Shown piece by piece: positions 7,936-16,164 of a DNA stretch of 46,526 bases. This DNA is from Lachnospiraceae bacterium (lineage in GTDB: Bacteria; Bacillota; Clostridia; Lachnospirales; Lachnospiraceae): positions 1 to 46,526 of the forward strand of contig RYVZ01000027.1 in NCBI GenBank assembly GCA_003979345.1. The letters are read 5' to 3'. Position 1 is the first letter of the stretch; every line of letters begins with the position of its first letter. A model generated the notes under the pieces. It worked only from the letters and a program-made list of their open reading frames with translations. It was not told where the DNA came from and did no database searches. The position numbers were made by a program, and so were the translations under genes.

Positions 7936-8525
7936 GCATGATTCCTTATGTGGTTGAGCAGACAAACAAGGGCGAACGGAGTTATGACATTTATTCGCGT
8001 CTCCTCTCGGACAGGATCGTTTTTTTGGGCGAGGATGTGAATGATCAGTCTGCAAGCGTGGTCACGGCTGAGCTGCTTTTTTTGGAAGCGCAGGACCCGG
8101 AAAAGGATATTCAACTCTATATCAACAGTCCGGGAGGTTCCATAACGGCAGGACTTGCCATCTATGATACGATGCAGTATATCCGATGTGACGTATCCAC
8201 GATCTGCCTTGGAATGGCGGCGAGTTTCGGCGCGTTTCTGCTGGCGGGCGGCACAAAAGGAAAGCGCATGGCGCTGCCGAATGCAGAGATCATGATCCAT
8301 CAGCCTGCGATTCACGGAAACGGCGTGCAGGGGCAGGAGACGGATATCCGGATCGTGTCGGAACACCTTCTCAGGACGAAAAAAAGACTGAACAGGATCA
8401 TGGCGGAAAATACTGGAAAGACGGTGGAGGAGATTGAAGCGGCGACGGACAGGGACCATTATCTGTCCGCGCAGGAAGCGCTGCAATTTGGTCTGATCGA
8501 TCAGATCATTACACGCCGCGATTAG
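7932..8525 (+). CDS. clpP: ClpP-type serine protease subunit, accessory paralogue likely
   Basis: The protein has 197 residues, normal length for ClpP. The catalytic triad is visible: Ser98 in GMAASFGAF, His123 in MIHQPAIHG and Asp175 in ATDRDHYLSA. INSPGGSITAGLAIYDTM is the conserved strand and helix of the handle region. ClpP forms two seven-membered rings that degrade unfolded proteins with ClpX or ClpC. No clpX or trigger-factor gene is adjacent, unlike the usual housekeeping clpP locus. Together with the overlapping AraC-type gene, this suggests an accessory copy. The start overlaps the regulator's stop and is preceded by AGGATGG. IHGNGVQGQ in the handle loop differs from the common G-G-A-Q-G-Q form and may alter ring or partner contacts. 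Confidence 0.88.
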   Translation: MSMIPYVVEQTNKGERSYDIYSRLLSDRIVFLGEDVNDQSASVVTAELLFLEAQDPEKDIQLYINSPGGSITAGLAIYDTMQYIRCDVSTICLGMAASFGAFLLAGGTKGKRMALPNAEIMIHQPAIHGNGVQGQETDIRIVSEHLLRTKKRLNRIMAENTGKTVEEIEAATDRDHYLSAQEALQFGLIDQIITRRD

Positions 8526-8642
8526 AGAAAATCCCGGCAGAGCGGAGAAGCCGGTCAGATTGAATCGCAGGTCAGATGGAAGATCGGACTGGTGAAGGAA
8601 GTAGTCAGATAAAATGTCAGGTACAAGGAAACACCGGCAATG

Positions 8643-8678
8643 AAGGCTGGGAACGCAGGGCCGTTTTCAGCCTTTTTG
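8643..8678 (+). terminator. Rho-independent terminator after clpP
   Basis: AAGGCTG and CAGCCTT pair around an 18-nt loop and are followed by TTTTG. This ends the AraC-clpP transcript. Confidence 0.6.
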
Positions 8679-8694
8679 TTGTGATAAATCATTG

Positions 8695-8724
8695 TTGAAG
8701 GAAACGATACCGCTATGATATAAT
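8695..8724 (+). promoter_or_regulatory. sigma-A promoter of ABC export operon
   Basis: TTGAAG, an 18-nt spacer and a perfect TATAAT (8719-8724). Transcription would begin about 80 nt before the ATPase start at 8815. Confidence 0.6.
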
Positions 8725-8814
8725 TGGAAAATCAGGTATTCTGCTGAAAACGGAAGAAATATCCTGTGGTGTAAGGATTTCTTTTATGTACTTAAAAAAT
8801 TCAGGAGCAGCAAA

Positions 8815-9831
8815 ATGAGTGAAAATGTGATAGAACTGTCAAATGTCAGCAAACAATTTGTATCAACCAAACATGAACCGGGCTGGCGCGGTGCCGTAAA
8901 GGGACTGTTTACCAAAGAAAAAGTGACAAAGACCGCTGTGGACGATGTTTCCCTCGCAATTCAAAAAGGCGAGATCGTCGGCTATATCGGAAGTAACGGA
9001 GCCGGAAAATCCACGACGATCAAAATGATGTCGGGCATTTTGACGCCGACGTCGGGTAACTGTCTGGTCAATGGGCTGGAGCCTTACCGGAACCGCAAGA
9101 AGAATGCCAAAAACATCGGCGTTGTGTTCGGACAGCGCACGCAGCTCTGGTGGGATCTTCCGCTCAGCGAGACGTATACGGTATTAAAGGAAATTTACGA
9201 CGTGAGCGATGATGATTATCAGGAGCGGATGAACTTCTTTGAGGAAGTGTTAGGTTTACAGGAATTTATACATAGTACGGTCAGGACGCTGTCATTAGGG
9301 CAGAGAATGCGCGCGGATTTGGCGGCAGCGCTGCTTCATAATCCCAAGGTGCTCTTTTTGGACGAGCCGACGATCGGCTTGGACGTTGTCGTAAAAGACA
9401 AGATCCGGCAGGCAATCCGGGAAATCAATGAGAAATATCAGACAACAGTCTTATTAACGACGCACGACTTAAACGATATTGAACAGTTATGCCGCCGGAT
9501 CATTATCATAGACGCGGGTAAGAAAATTTATGATTCCACGTTGGAACAATTAAAAAAAGATCATGGATACCGATGCAGTATTTTATTCGAATGGAAGGAG
9601 CTGCCTGATCAGACACAGTTGGAGCTTCTGCGGAATTTACATGAAAAAGCGGTGTTTGAGGAGTTGGAAAAGGGCGGGAAGGTGACTTTCAGCAAACATG
9701 AGCTTACGGTCGCGGAGGTGATCGCCGCCGTGATGGGAATTTTGGAAGTAAAAGACATTCAGATCAAAGAGACAGAGCTTACGGATATTGTAAAAAATAT
9801 TTATCAGAAAGGGACATGGCAGTCGGTATGA
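8815..9831 (+). CDS. ABC transporter ATP-binding protein (COG4586 type)
   Basis: The protein has 338 residues. Walker A is GSNGAGKST near residue 60, the signature LSLGQRMR is near 160, Walker B with D-loop is VLFLDEPTIGLD near 180, and the H-loop is LLTTHDLND. The N-terminus carries KEKVTKTAVDDVSLAIQKGEIVGYIG, and QRTQLWWDLP is typical of the COG4586 ATPases that pair with COG4587/COG3694 permeases. The C-terminal 90 residues form an accessory domain. The gene overlaps the first permease by four bases and is driven by the promoter at 8695-8724. The substrate is unknown. Family members are annotated as ABC-2 exporters, some linked to drug or viologen export. Confidence 0.85.
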   Translation: MSENVIELSNVSKQFVSTKHEPGWRGAVKGLFTKEKVTKTAVDDVSLAIQKGEIVGYIGSNGAGKSTTIKMMSGILTPTSGNCLVNGLEPYRNRKKNAKNIGVVFGQRTQLWWDLPLSETYTVLKEIYDVSDDDYQERMNFFEEVLGLQEFIHSTVRTLSLGQRMRADLAAALLHNPKVLFLDEPTIGLDVVVKDKIRQAIREINEKYQTTVLLTTHDLNDIEQLCRRIIIIDAGKKIYDSTLEQLKKDHGYRCSILFEWKELPDQTQLELLRNLHEKAVFEELEKGGKVTFSKHELTVAEVIAAVMGILEVKDIQIKETELTDIVKNIYQKGTWQSV

Positions 9832-10646
9832 CAAAATTTTTTCGGGTCTATTGGACGTTTGCCGCCAATCAGATCAAATCCAATTTTGTGTATAAAGGGC
9901 GCTTCTATCTGTATATTCTGCGCAAGTTTTTGGGAATGTTTATTTATTATTATCTATGGATGGCGATCTATGCGAGTGCTTCGTCCGGACAGCTTGGCGG
10001 ATTCACGAGAAGCGAAATGATTCTTTATGTATTTCTGTCTTATACGATTTCAGATCTTGTCATGATCGGGATCTCCTCGGAGATCGGAAAAGATGTGCTG
10101 GACGGGAGCGTGGCAATGAATCTGATCAAACCTATCAATTACCGGCTGTACCTGACGTTTAAGTCCTTAGGCGTCATGATCTATCGTATTGTTGTGCCGT
10201 CTGTTTTTATCTGGGCCGGATTAGAAATCTATAAAGTAACGGCGCTCGGCATGCCGGTCAGCAGTCCGGCGCAGATTGGCCCCGCATTGCTCAGTATACT
10301 GCTCAGTTTCTTTATTTATGTGTTTTTTGATTATTGTTTCGGGATGCTGGCATTTGTCACGACTTACATTTTCGGAATGACGATTATCAAGAATGCAGCG
10401 TTAAATTTATTGACGGGCAGACTCATACCGATCTCCTTTTTTCCGGCAGTGGTGCAGGAGATTTTTTCATTTCTTCCGTTTACGGCGATGACCTATGTCC
10501 CGGTCATGATCTGGATGGGAAAATATTCAGGTACCGAAGCGCTGTATCAGCTAGGGAAACAGGCGCTGTGGGTCGTGCTGCTCTATCTTTTGGGAAGCTT
10601 TTTATGGAAAAAGATTGAGAAGCGGATCGTGATCCTTGGGGGATGA
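9828..10646 (+). CDS. ABC-2 type permease, first subunit
   Basis: The protein has about 272 residues and six hydrophobic segments. It starts MTKFFRVYWTFAANQIKSNFVYKGRF, which resembles the COG4587/ABC2_membrane_6 permeases. A conserved middle segment reads LIKPINYRLYLTF. It is translated from an ATG overlapping the ATPase stop (ATGA). An ATG 12 nt upstream inside the ATPase gene is less likely. It forms a heteromeric exporter with the ATPase and the second permease 88 nt downstream. Confidence 0.8.
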   Translation: MTKFFRVYWTFAANQIKSNFVYKGRFYLYILRKFLGMFIYYYLWMAIYASASSGQLGGFTRSEMILYVFLSYTISDLVMIGISSEIGKDVLDGSVAMNLIKPINYRLYLTFKSLGVMIYRIVVPSVFIWAGLEIYKVTALGMPVSSPAQIGPALLSILLSFFIYVFFDYCFGMLAFVTTYIFGMTIIKNAALNLLTGRLIPISFFPAVVQEIFSFLPFTAMTYVPVMIWMGKYSGTEALYQLGKQALWVVLLYLLGSFLWKKIEKRIVILGG

Positions 10647-10734
10647 AAAAAGAAAGTGAAGCATAGAACGTAAGCCATGATCAGTGCTTTCGTGAAAGCA
10701 TATCCTAAAAACAGTCACAGCATGGAGGCTAAGG

Positions 10735-11535
10735 ATGAAAACAGTCGCGCGCTATTTAAGGTTATACCGGATTTTTGCGGTGCAGTACATGAAAACGGTG
10801 ATGCAGTCTAAACTGGATTTCTTCATCGGTCTGGGCGGATTCCTGATCTCTCAGGCGGCGGGACTCGCCTTTCTCTATCTGGTATTTCAGCAGATTCCGG
10901 TCATGAAAGGGTGGTCTTTGGAACAGCTTCTTTTTATCTATGGATTTGCGCAGATCCCGAGAGGCATCGACCATTTGCTGACTGACAATCTGTGGATGGT
11001 CGGATGGCAGATGGTGATACAGGGAACGTTTGACAAATATATGCTGCGTCCGATGAATTTGTTTTTTCAGATCGTCTGCGAAAAGATACAGTTTGACGCG
11101 GCAGGAGAGCTTTTGGTCGGAATCTTCTTTGTGGGGCGCGCGGTTGCAAAAGGTGTCGTAACGGTGACGCCGCTCAAAGTGCTTTTATTTTTTGTTTCGA
11201 TCATAGCAGGAAGCGTGATCTATACGTCCGTAAAATTGGTTTTAGCGTCCATTGCTTTTTGGGTAAAGGACAGTTCACCGATCATGACGACGGCATACGA
11301 TGTCGCTGATTTTGCGAAATATCCGGTTGAGATCTATGCAAAGCCGATCCGGATCATATTGATGACCATTCTGCCGTTTGCGTTTGTTGCCTATATTCCG
11401 TCAACCTACTTTTTGATCGACGCGAATATCTGGAAAACCGTTGCCGCGGAATGCGGGATCTCGGTTCTGTTCTGGCTGTTTTCTTACAGCTTGTTCAAAA
11501 AGGGACTTACGCGTTATGAAAGCGCCGGAAGTTGA
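10735..11535 (+). CDS. ABC-2 type permease, second subunit
   Basis: The 266-residue protein has six membrane segments. FDKYMLRPMNLFFQIV is the short motif shared with COG3694-type permeases, equivalent to LIKPINYRLY in the partner. ITTAYDVADFAKYPVEIYAKPIR is the conserved later stretch of this family. GGAGGCTAAGG precedes the ATG. With the two genes before it, this completes a one-ATPase, two-permease exporter. A large hairpin terminator follows immediately. Confidence 0.82.
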   Translation: MKTVARYLRLYRIFAVQYMKTVMQSKLDFFIGLGGFLISQAAGLAFLYLVFQQIPVMKGWSLEQLLFIYGFAQIPRGIDHLLTDNLWMVGWQMVIQGTFDKYMLRPMNLFFQIVCEKIQFDAAGELLVGIFFVGRAVAKGVVTVTPLKVLLFFVSIIAGSVIYTSVKLVLASIAFWVKDSSPIMTTAYDVADFAKYPVEIYAKPIRIILMTILPFAFVAYIPSTYFLIDANIWKTVAAECGISVLFWLFSYSLFKKGLTRYESAGS

Positions 11536-11593
11536 AAAAAGATATTCAAATAAAATCAAAGGTTCGATTTGAATATCTTTGATTTTATTTTTT
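11536..11593 (+). terminator. Rho-independent terminator of ABC operon
   Basis: AAAGATATTCAAAT pairs with ATTTGAATATCTTT around a 15-nt loop. A T-rich tail (ATTTTATTTTTTT) follows. Confidence 0.85.
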
Positions 11594-11612
11594 TATATTT
11601 TCCATTTTGCTA

Positions 11613-11643
11613 TTGACTCTTCCGTTGGGGAATCGTGTGTAAT
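11613..11643 (+). promoter_or_regulatory. MerR-type promoter with long spacer
   Basis: TTGACT and TGTAAT are separated by 19 nt, longer than the usual 17. The spacer contains the partial dyad TTCC-GTTG-GGGAA. Over-long spacers with a central dyad are the classical target of MerR regulators, which untwist the DNA to activate. The site lies about 100 nt before the MerR-family gene, so autoregulation is likely. Confidence 0.6.
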
Positions 11644-11740
11644 AGATTTGGGAAAGCGATGATTGAATCAGCGCTTCCGGCGCCGGAAACACTTTGAACA
11701 TCGTTTCTATATCAGCAACGGAAGGGAGAGTGGAAATATT

Positions 11741-12694
11741 ATGGGTGAATTAACGAAAATCAGAGAAGTATCCGTCAATTATCATGTGTCTGCGCGTACG
11801 CTGCGCTATTATGAAGATATGGGGCTGATCGAGAGCATAAGAAGCGGGGACTATGCCTACAGACTGTACGATGAAGCGGCGATCAAACGTCTGGAGCAGA
11901 TCTTGATCTTGCGCAGGCTAAACATTAGCATCAAAGATATTAAGCGGATCTTTGATACGGCAGGTTCGGAAGTCATTTTGGATGTGCTCGGTAAAAAAGT
12001 GGATTCCATTGATGAAGAAGTATCTCTTTTGCATGAATTAAAAAAGATCATCCTGGAGTTTATTGATCAGATCAGGAAATTAGATTTCGAAAAGGAAACC
12101 GATGTGAAACGGTTGTATGAAAAGGCGAAAGAGATTGAGACGCAAATAGCGGAAACAGAGGATACCGGCGGTCAGATAACGGCGGATCATTTTATGGAAG
12201 TCACGCAAAAGCTGAATGACAAGGTACCTGATGTCACGATCGTCAGGATTCCCGCATTTAGGGCTGTTACTTCGGGTGCTATGTCATTTGACGAGATCTT
12301 CGGCGAGTTTCAGAGCTGGCAGGAAGCTCACAACGAATTTTACAAGCCGATCATATTTGATGCGCCCGATTTCCTGTCCGAAAAGAACGGACAGATGGAA
12401 TGGGTATGGCGGATCAAAGATGAGGTCACGGAAGCGGATACGGCTCCGTATAAGATCGTGGAGCATCCGGGCGGATTGTATGCGGCAGCGGTCAGCATCG
12501 ACGGGGATGATGAAAGCGGCAGTCAGGTCATGCGCAAAATAGAAGCATGGATAGAAAAGACACATTTTGTGATCGATGACAGCCGTTCCGCAGCGGCGCA
12601 CATGATCTATGTGGATGAGGAGATCAAAAAGGGGCTCGGTTATCACCAGATGAATTTCTACACGCCAATCAAACTGCGGACAACTGACAGATAA
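11741..12694 (+). CDS. MerR-family regulator with GyrI-like effector domain
   Basis: The protein has about 317 residues. The N-terminal winged helix reads TKIREVSVNYHVSARTLRYYEDMGLIES, the family signature, followed by a coiled-coil dimer helix (about 85-140). The C-terminal half (about 165-315) has the GyrI-like/effector-binding pattern, with MSFDEIFGEFQSW, PDFLSEKNGQMEWVWRI and VEHPGGLYAAAVS. Such proteins (BmrR/SAV type) bind amphipathic compounds and switch on export genes. The start at 11741 has GGAAGGGAGAG upstream; the frame extends further without a ribosome site. The preceding ABC-2 export operon is a reasonable target, although a strong terminator separates the two. Confidence 0.85.
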   Translation: MGELTKIREVSVNYHVSARTLRYYEDMGLIESIRSGDYAYRLYDEAAIKRLEQILILRRLNISIKDIKRIFDTAGSEVILDVLGKKVDSIDEEVSLLHELKKIILEFIDQIRKLDFEKETDVKRLYEKAKEIETQIAETEDTGGQITADHFMEVTQKLNDKVPDVTIVRIPAFRAVTSGAMSFDEIFGEFQSWQEAHNEFYKPIIFDAPDFLSEKNGQMEWVWRIKDEVTEADTAPYKIVEHPGGLYAAAVSIDGDDESGSQVMRKIEAWIEKTHFVIDDSRSAAAHMIYVDEEIKKGLGYHQMNFYTPIKLRTTDR

Positions 12695-12734
12695 CTGTAA
12701 CGAGGAATCATAAAAAAGAATGGGAGTGGAAGTG

Positions 12735-13826
12735 ATGTATTGGATCGAACGTTGGTCGCAGCTTAGAAAAAAAGAACTGATTTCTTATCCGGATGATTTT
12801 CCGATCCATGATGTGTACCTTGCAATGGGCACGCATGAGGATCTGAAAAGCGGATGGAAGGAATTGCTTGAAGTTTTCACACATTGTTATGAGGATATAT
12901 TGCAGGATCCTGCCGGTATGCTTCTTCCGGTATATGATATGGAAGAGTATGGGTATTTTTCGAAGGAAGCGAGAACATCCCGTGAAAAGTCCTGGCAATA
13001 TGCCAAGATTTTTTATGTGCTGGGTTATTCCGGAGAATGGACGCAAAACGGTGAACTTAAGATACGGGCTGACGGACTAAAAGAACAATGTAAGGCTCTT
13101 AAGATCACAAATATCCATGCTTATTTGAAGATACTCGGCAATTACGGATTTGTAACAGAGGGGCTTTCAGGCGGAAAGATCAAAGACGATACCGAAATTG
13201 TGATCTCCTATCCCGATAACCGGAATGTCATCGCAGTCTTATATATTCTTGCCAAGAAATCAAAAAATACGGACAGGTTTCAGGATTTTAGCAGGCTGAA
13301 TGTTCGATTGTTTGAGAATGACTGGAATACGGTAACACACGGCAGCGGTGCTGATGTCGTCGCCGATCTGCTTCATTCAGAACAGGATAGAAAGACGGCG
13401 TGGCTGATCCATGAGGAGCTGGTCAGGCGGAATTATGTTTATAACTTTCAGAATTGGAATGAAGGCCCGCAGATTCGGTATTATCGAAAAGAATCAGACC
13501 GGAACAGAAATACAAATGCCGACTTTTGGATGACCAGTATGGATACCGAATTGATATTGTATTTTCGGATCGTGAATATGGACAATGTTCTTGCGTACAT
13601 TTCAACTTGTCCGGAGAGGGTCATTGCTCATTTCACGGTCAGCGACAACGGGTGTGCCAACAGAATTTCCGGGAAATGCGTTTCCGGGATTTCTTATCAG
13701 CTTGGTAACCAGGTTGTTTGGAGATGTGGCTGTTGTAATCCGAATTTTCAGGTGACACCGGATATTGAAGACTATTTATACTATATCAATGCCGTGGAAA
13801 TGGCGGGCGGCAAAAAGAAGAAGTAA
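12735..13826 (+). CDS. conserved hypothetical cytoplasmic protein
   Basis: The 363-residue protein has no signal peptide or membrane segment and I do not recognise its family. It is rich in aromatic and charged residues. Its second half has a cysteine cluster: SDNGCANRISGKCVSG, then WRCGCCNPNFQV near the end, which could bind a metal. The C-terminus is basic (GGKKKK). The ATG at 12735 is preceded by GGAGTGGAAG and is favoured over an ATG 15 nt upstream. It follows the MerR gene by 40 nt and may be co-transcribed, which would put it under the same effector-responsive control. Confidence 0.65.
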   Translation: MYWIERWSQLRKKELISYPDDFPIHDVYLAMGTHEDLKSGWKELLEVFTHCYEDILQDPAGMLLPVYDMEEYGYFSKEARTSREKSWQYAKIFYVLGYSGEWTQNGELKIRADGLKEQCKALKITNIHAYLKILGNYGFVTEGLSGGKIKDDTEIVISYPDNRNVIAVLYILAKKSKNTDRFQDFSRLNVRLFENDWNTVTHGSGADVVADLLHSEQDRKTAWLIHEELVRRNYVYNFQNWNEGPQIRYYRKESDRNRNTNADFWMTSMDTELILYFRIVNMDNVLAYISTCPERVIAHFTVSDNGCANRISGKCVSGISYQLGNQVVWRCGCCNPNFQVTPDIEDYLYYINAVEMAGGKKKK

Positions 13827-13849
13827 AAAGTAAAGAAAAGCATAAAATA

Positions 13850-14308
13850 GAAAAATGTCAGTACTTCCGGTTCTTCACTTGTAAGTCCTTCAGGGATTGG
13901 CAGCCAACGGAAAAATGGTTCAATCTGCCGGGATGAAATTGGAGGGAAAACCAAATCGAAAATCCGGTTACGACTGCGGGCTAGCGTGATCTTTTCACGG
14001 GCAATCTGTTCGGCGGTACCGTCATCTATCATCCCGGCAATGATTTCGCTGTTAAGCGAGACGGTCTTTTAGTTGATGTTCAACAAACCGGATACCAACA
14101 GATTTCTATATTGAGCGGGGAACGCAAGGAATGCGACGCGCAGTCCGGCGCAGAGGGATTTCGAAACGCTGCAGATATGTATCGTGCGTTCCGGTAAAAG
14201 CTGAAAAAAGGAGTGACCGTGCAAGCGGTACGCATAACTGATTCCGGCTGTTCTTATCTGCGGTGGTGAAAACGTGCGAAAAACAGAATTGCAACTGCCG
14301 GTTGCCAA
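13850..14308 (-). pseudogene. MocR/GntR-type aminotransferase-like regulator, broken
   Basis: On the minus strand the frame reads HSFFQLLPERTIHICSVSKS, then LCAGLRVAFLAFP. This is the region around the PLP-binding lysine (SxSKxLxxGLRxG) of MocR-type regulators, which fuse GntR to aminotransferase class I. An in-frame TAA follows at about 14070-14072. The same frame then continues with SLNSEIIAGMIDDGTAEQIA, REKITLARSRN and FRWLPIPEGLTSEE, the expected C-terminal part. The N-terminal DNA-binding domain and most of the aminotransferase domain are missing, and the frame runs on past the expected end into AT-rich sequence. This remnant explains the gap between 13826 and 14388. Confidence 0.72.
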
Positions 14309-14387
14309 ATGGCAAGCTGGAAATGGTGGTGTTGCAACTCTTGTTTTATTATGATTTTGCTATAGAATAGAACAGGAGGTTTTGAAC

Positions 14388-15014
14388 ATGAATTTAGCGG
14401 ACAGAATACAACATTTAAGGAAAGCCAGAGGAATATCGCAGGAGGAGCTTGCGGACAAGATTGGCGTTTCCAGACAGGCAGTTTCTAAGTGGGAGAGCGA
14501 GCAGAGCATTCCCGATATCGAAAAGATTATTTTGCTGAGTGATTATTTTGAGACCACAACGGATTTTTTGCTGAAAGGAATCGAGCCTGCGCCGGAGCTT
14601 GAAAAGAAATTCAGCGCGATGGTATTTTCTGTCATTGGTACGGTTCTGAATGCGGTCGGATTTGTCTTGTCCGTCGTTATTTGGATAGAACGGCAAATGA
14701 GTTATGCAGTCGGCATAGGACTTGTTGTGATGTTGATCGGAACGGGCGTATTCCTGATTGGCCAAGTGACAGATACAAGGGATCGGCGAAAGGCGGGAAG
14801 ACTGTTTTGGATACCCAATGTATGGATTTTACTGATGATCCCGCTGTCCTGCTGTTTTAATATTATGGACGGATTGCTGGGCGGCTTTTTGGGGCAGCCT
14901 GCGCCGGTTCCTTTCTTGGGAAACTCCCTGATCACATTTGGCATTTTCTGGCTTGCATATATCACTGTATGCGTGGCTATAGATCTTTATCTGATAAAAA
15001 AGAAAAAAGAGTAA
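14388..15014 (+). CDS. XRE-family regulator with membrane anchor
   Basis: The protein has about 208 residues. The N-terminal helix-turn-helix reads LADRIQHLRKARGISQEELADKIGVSRQAVSKWE, a Cro/C1-type domain (about 1-65). Four hydrophobic segments follow (about 80-205), and the end is basic (IKKKKE). Such one-component membrane-tethered regulators are common in Clostridia and often control neighbouring transport or stress genes. AGGAGG precedes the ATG at the right distance, and a TATAGAAT-like -10 lies just upstream. No partner gene is evident; the next gene is on the opposite strand. Confidence 0.82.
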   Translation: MNLADRIQHLRKARGISQEELADKIGVSRQAVSKWESEQSIPDIEKIILLSDYFETTTDFLLKGIEPAPELEKKFSAMVFSVIGTVLNAVGFVLSVVIWIERQMSYAVGIGLVVMLIGTGVFLIGQVTDTRDRRKAGRLFWIPNVWILLMIPLSCCFNIMDGLLGGFLGQPAPVPFLGNSLITFGIFWLAYITVCVAIDLYLIKKKKE

Positions 15015-15050
15015 AAATCAAAACGCAACAAGGATGTCAGGCAGAAAGCG

Positions 15051-15929
15051 TCAGATCCGGTTTTTTGCTTTTTCACAAAACACCTCACGGTACGCGGCAG
15101 CCGTAATGCCCTCATAACGCTTGAATAAGCGCATAAAATACTTTTCATCCGCTATGCCTACCTGTTCGCTGATCTCACTAAGGGTAAGGTCCGGCATCGT
15201 AGTAAGCAGGTTTTTCGCCACGCGGATACGCTGCCGGTTTAAGTATTCGGTGATCGGAAATCCGCTGCATCGCTTAAAAACGGCCGACAGATAGGACGGA
15301 TGGTAGCCGAATTTTTCTGCAATATCACTGACGGAAAAAGTGGTATCATAATTTAATTGCAGCCATTCCATCAGATCGGCGATGCCTAAAGGAATCTTTT
15401 CATCCCGCAGCAACAGACGCTGCCGGAAAAAACATTCGTTTGTCAGTTCGAGAAGCAGCGTGCTCTGTGCATAGCTGCACTGCATGGAAGAGAGGCTGCC
15501 GAGGCGTTTCGATAAGTCTAGAAGCTGCACAAACAAAACATTGACGCGGCTGTTTGCCGAAAATGTCCCTGTTTCCGGCAGGATATAGCGGGGCTGATCT
15601 TCTTTATGAAAAAAAGAAGCAGCCTCTGCTTCCCTGCACAGGGACGTATTTTTTGTATTGAAATAAAAATGAGTCCAATAAAAAGATAATTCCCCGTTCG
15701 ATGGCGCGGTTCCGAAATGAAGCTCGCCGGGAAACAGAAATAAAAATTGTCCGGGTGAGAGATCATAGCTTCTGCCGCCGGATGTGATGTGCAGAATGCC
15801 CTTTGTCACGGAAATCAGCTCATAGGAATCCATCGTGCGTCTTGGATGAAGAAACTGGTCTTCGTTTTTGAGATTACCCGCCGCGGAAAATGAGACCGGC
15901 TCGGAGGCATCGGATACAAGATATAACAT
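15051..15929 (-). CDS. AraC-family regulator of the glycoside hydrolase genes
   Basis: The protein has about 292 residues. An N-terminal cupin-like sensor domain (about 15-150) contains RTMDSYELISVTKGILHI and LSPGQFLFLFPGELHFG. A C-terminal AraC double HTH (about 190-290) reads TFSVSDIAEKFGYHPSYLSAVFKRCSG, then LTLSEISEQVGIADEKYFMRLFKRYEG. The start at 15929 has AGGTGG upstream on the minus strand; the open frame extends 94 codons further but looks non-coding. The gene diverges from a GH127 gene, and this regulator type usually senses sugars and activates adjacent glycoside hydrolases. Direct control of 16165-21148 is therefore inferred. Confidence 0.85.
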   Translation of the reverse strand: MLYLVSDASEPVSFSAAGNLKNEDQFLHPRRTMDSYELISVTKGILHITSGGRSYDLSPGQFLFLFPGELHFGTAPSNGELSFYWTHFYFNTKNTSLCREAEAASFFHKEDQPRYILPETGTFSANSRVNVLFVQLLDLSKRLGSLSSMQCSYAQSTLLLELTNECFFRQRLLLRDEKIPLGIADLMEWLQLNYDTTFSVSDIAEKFGYHPSYLSAVFKRCSGFPITEYLNRQRIRVAKNLLTTMPDLTLSEISEQVGIADEKYFMRLFKRYEGITAAAYREVFCEKAKNRI

Positions 15930-16079
15930 CTGTGATTTGTCCACCTTTCTTTGAAAACTGTATGTTGAGAAATTCCAAGGAAATGATAACATAACTTTTG
16001 GAAGCAGACAATGTGTTTCAAAAACACTTGATATTTGTGTACGCAAAAATAGGCGATTGCGAAACGCCCAAATAAGGGA

Positions 16080-16108
16080 TTGGGATCGTACAAAATATAC
16101 GTTATCAA
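16080..16108 (+). promoter_or_regulatory. candidate promoter for GH127 gene
   Basis: TTGGGA and TATCAA are separated by 17 nt in the divergent region between the AraC-type gene and the GH127 gene. The match is modest, as expected for a promoter that needs an activator. Confidence 0.3.
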
Positions 16109-16164
16109 TGGGTGTTTGGTAATCATCTAAATACGTAAAAATTTTGAGAGGGGTGTGTCGGACA

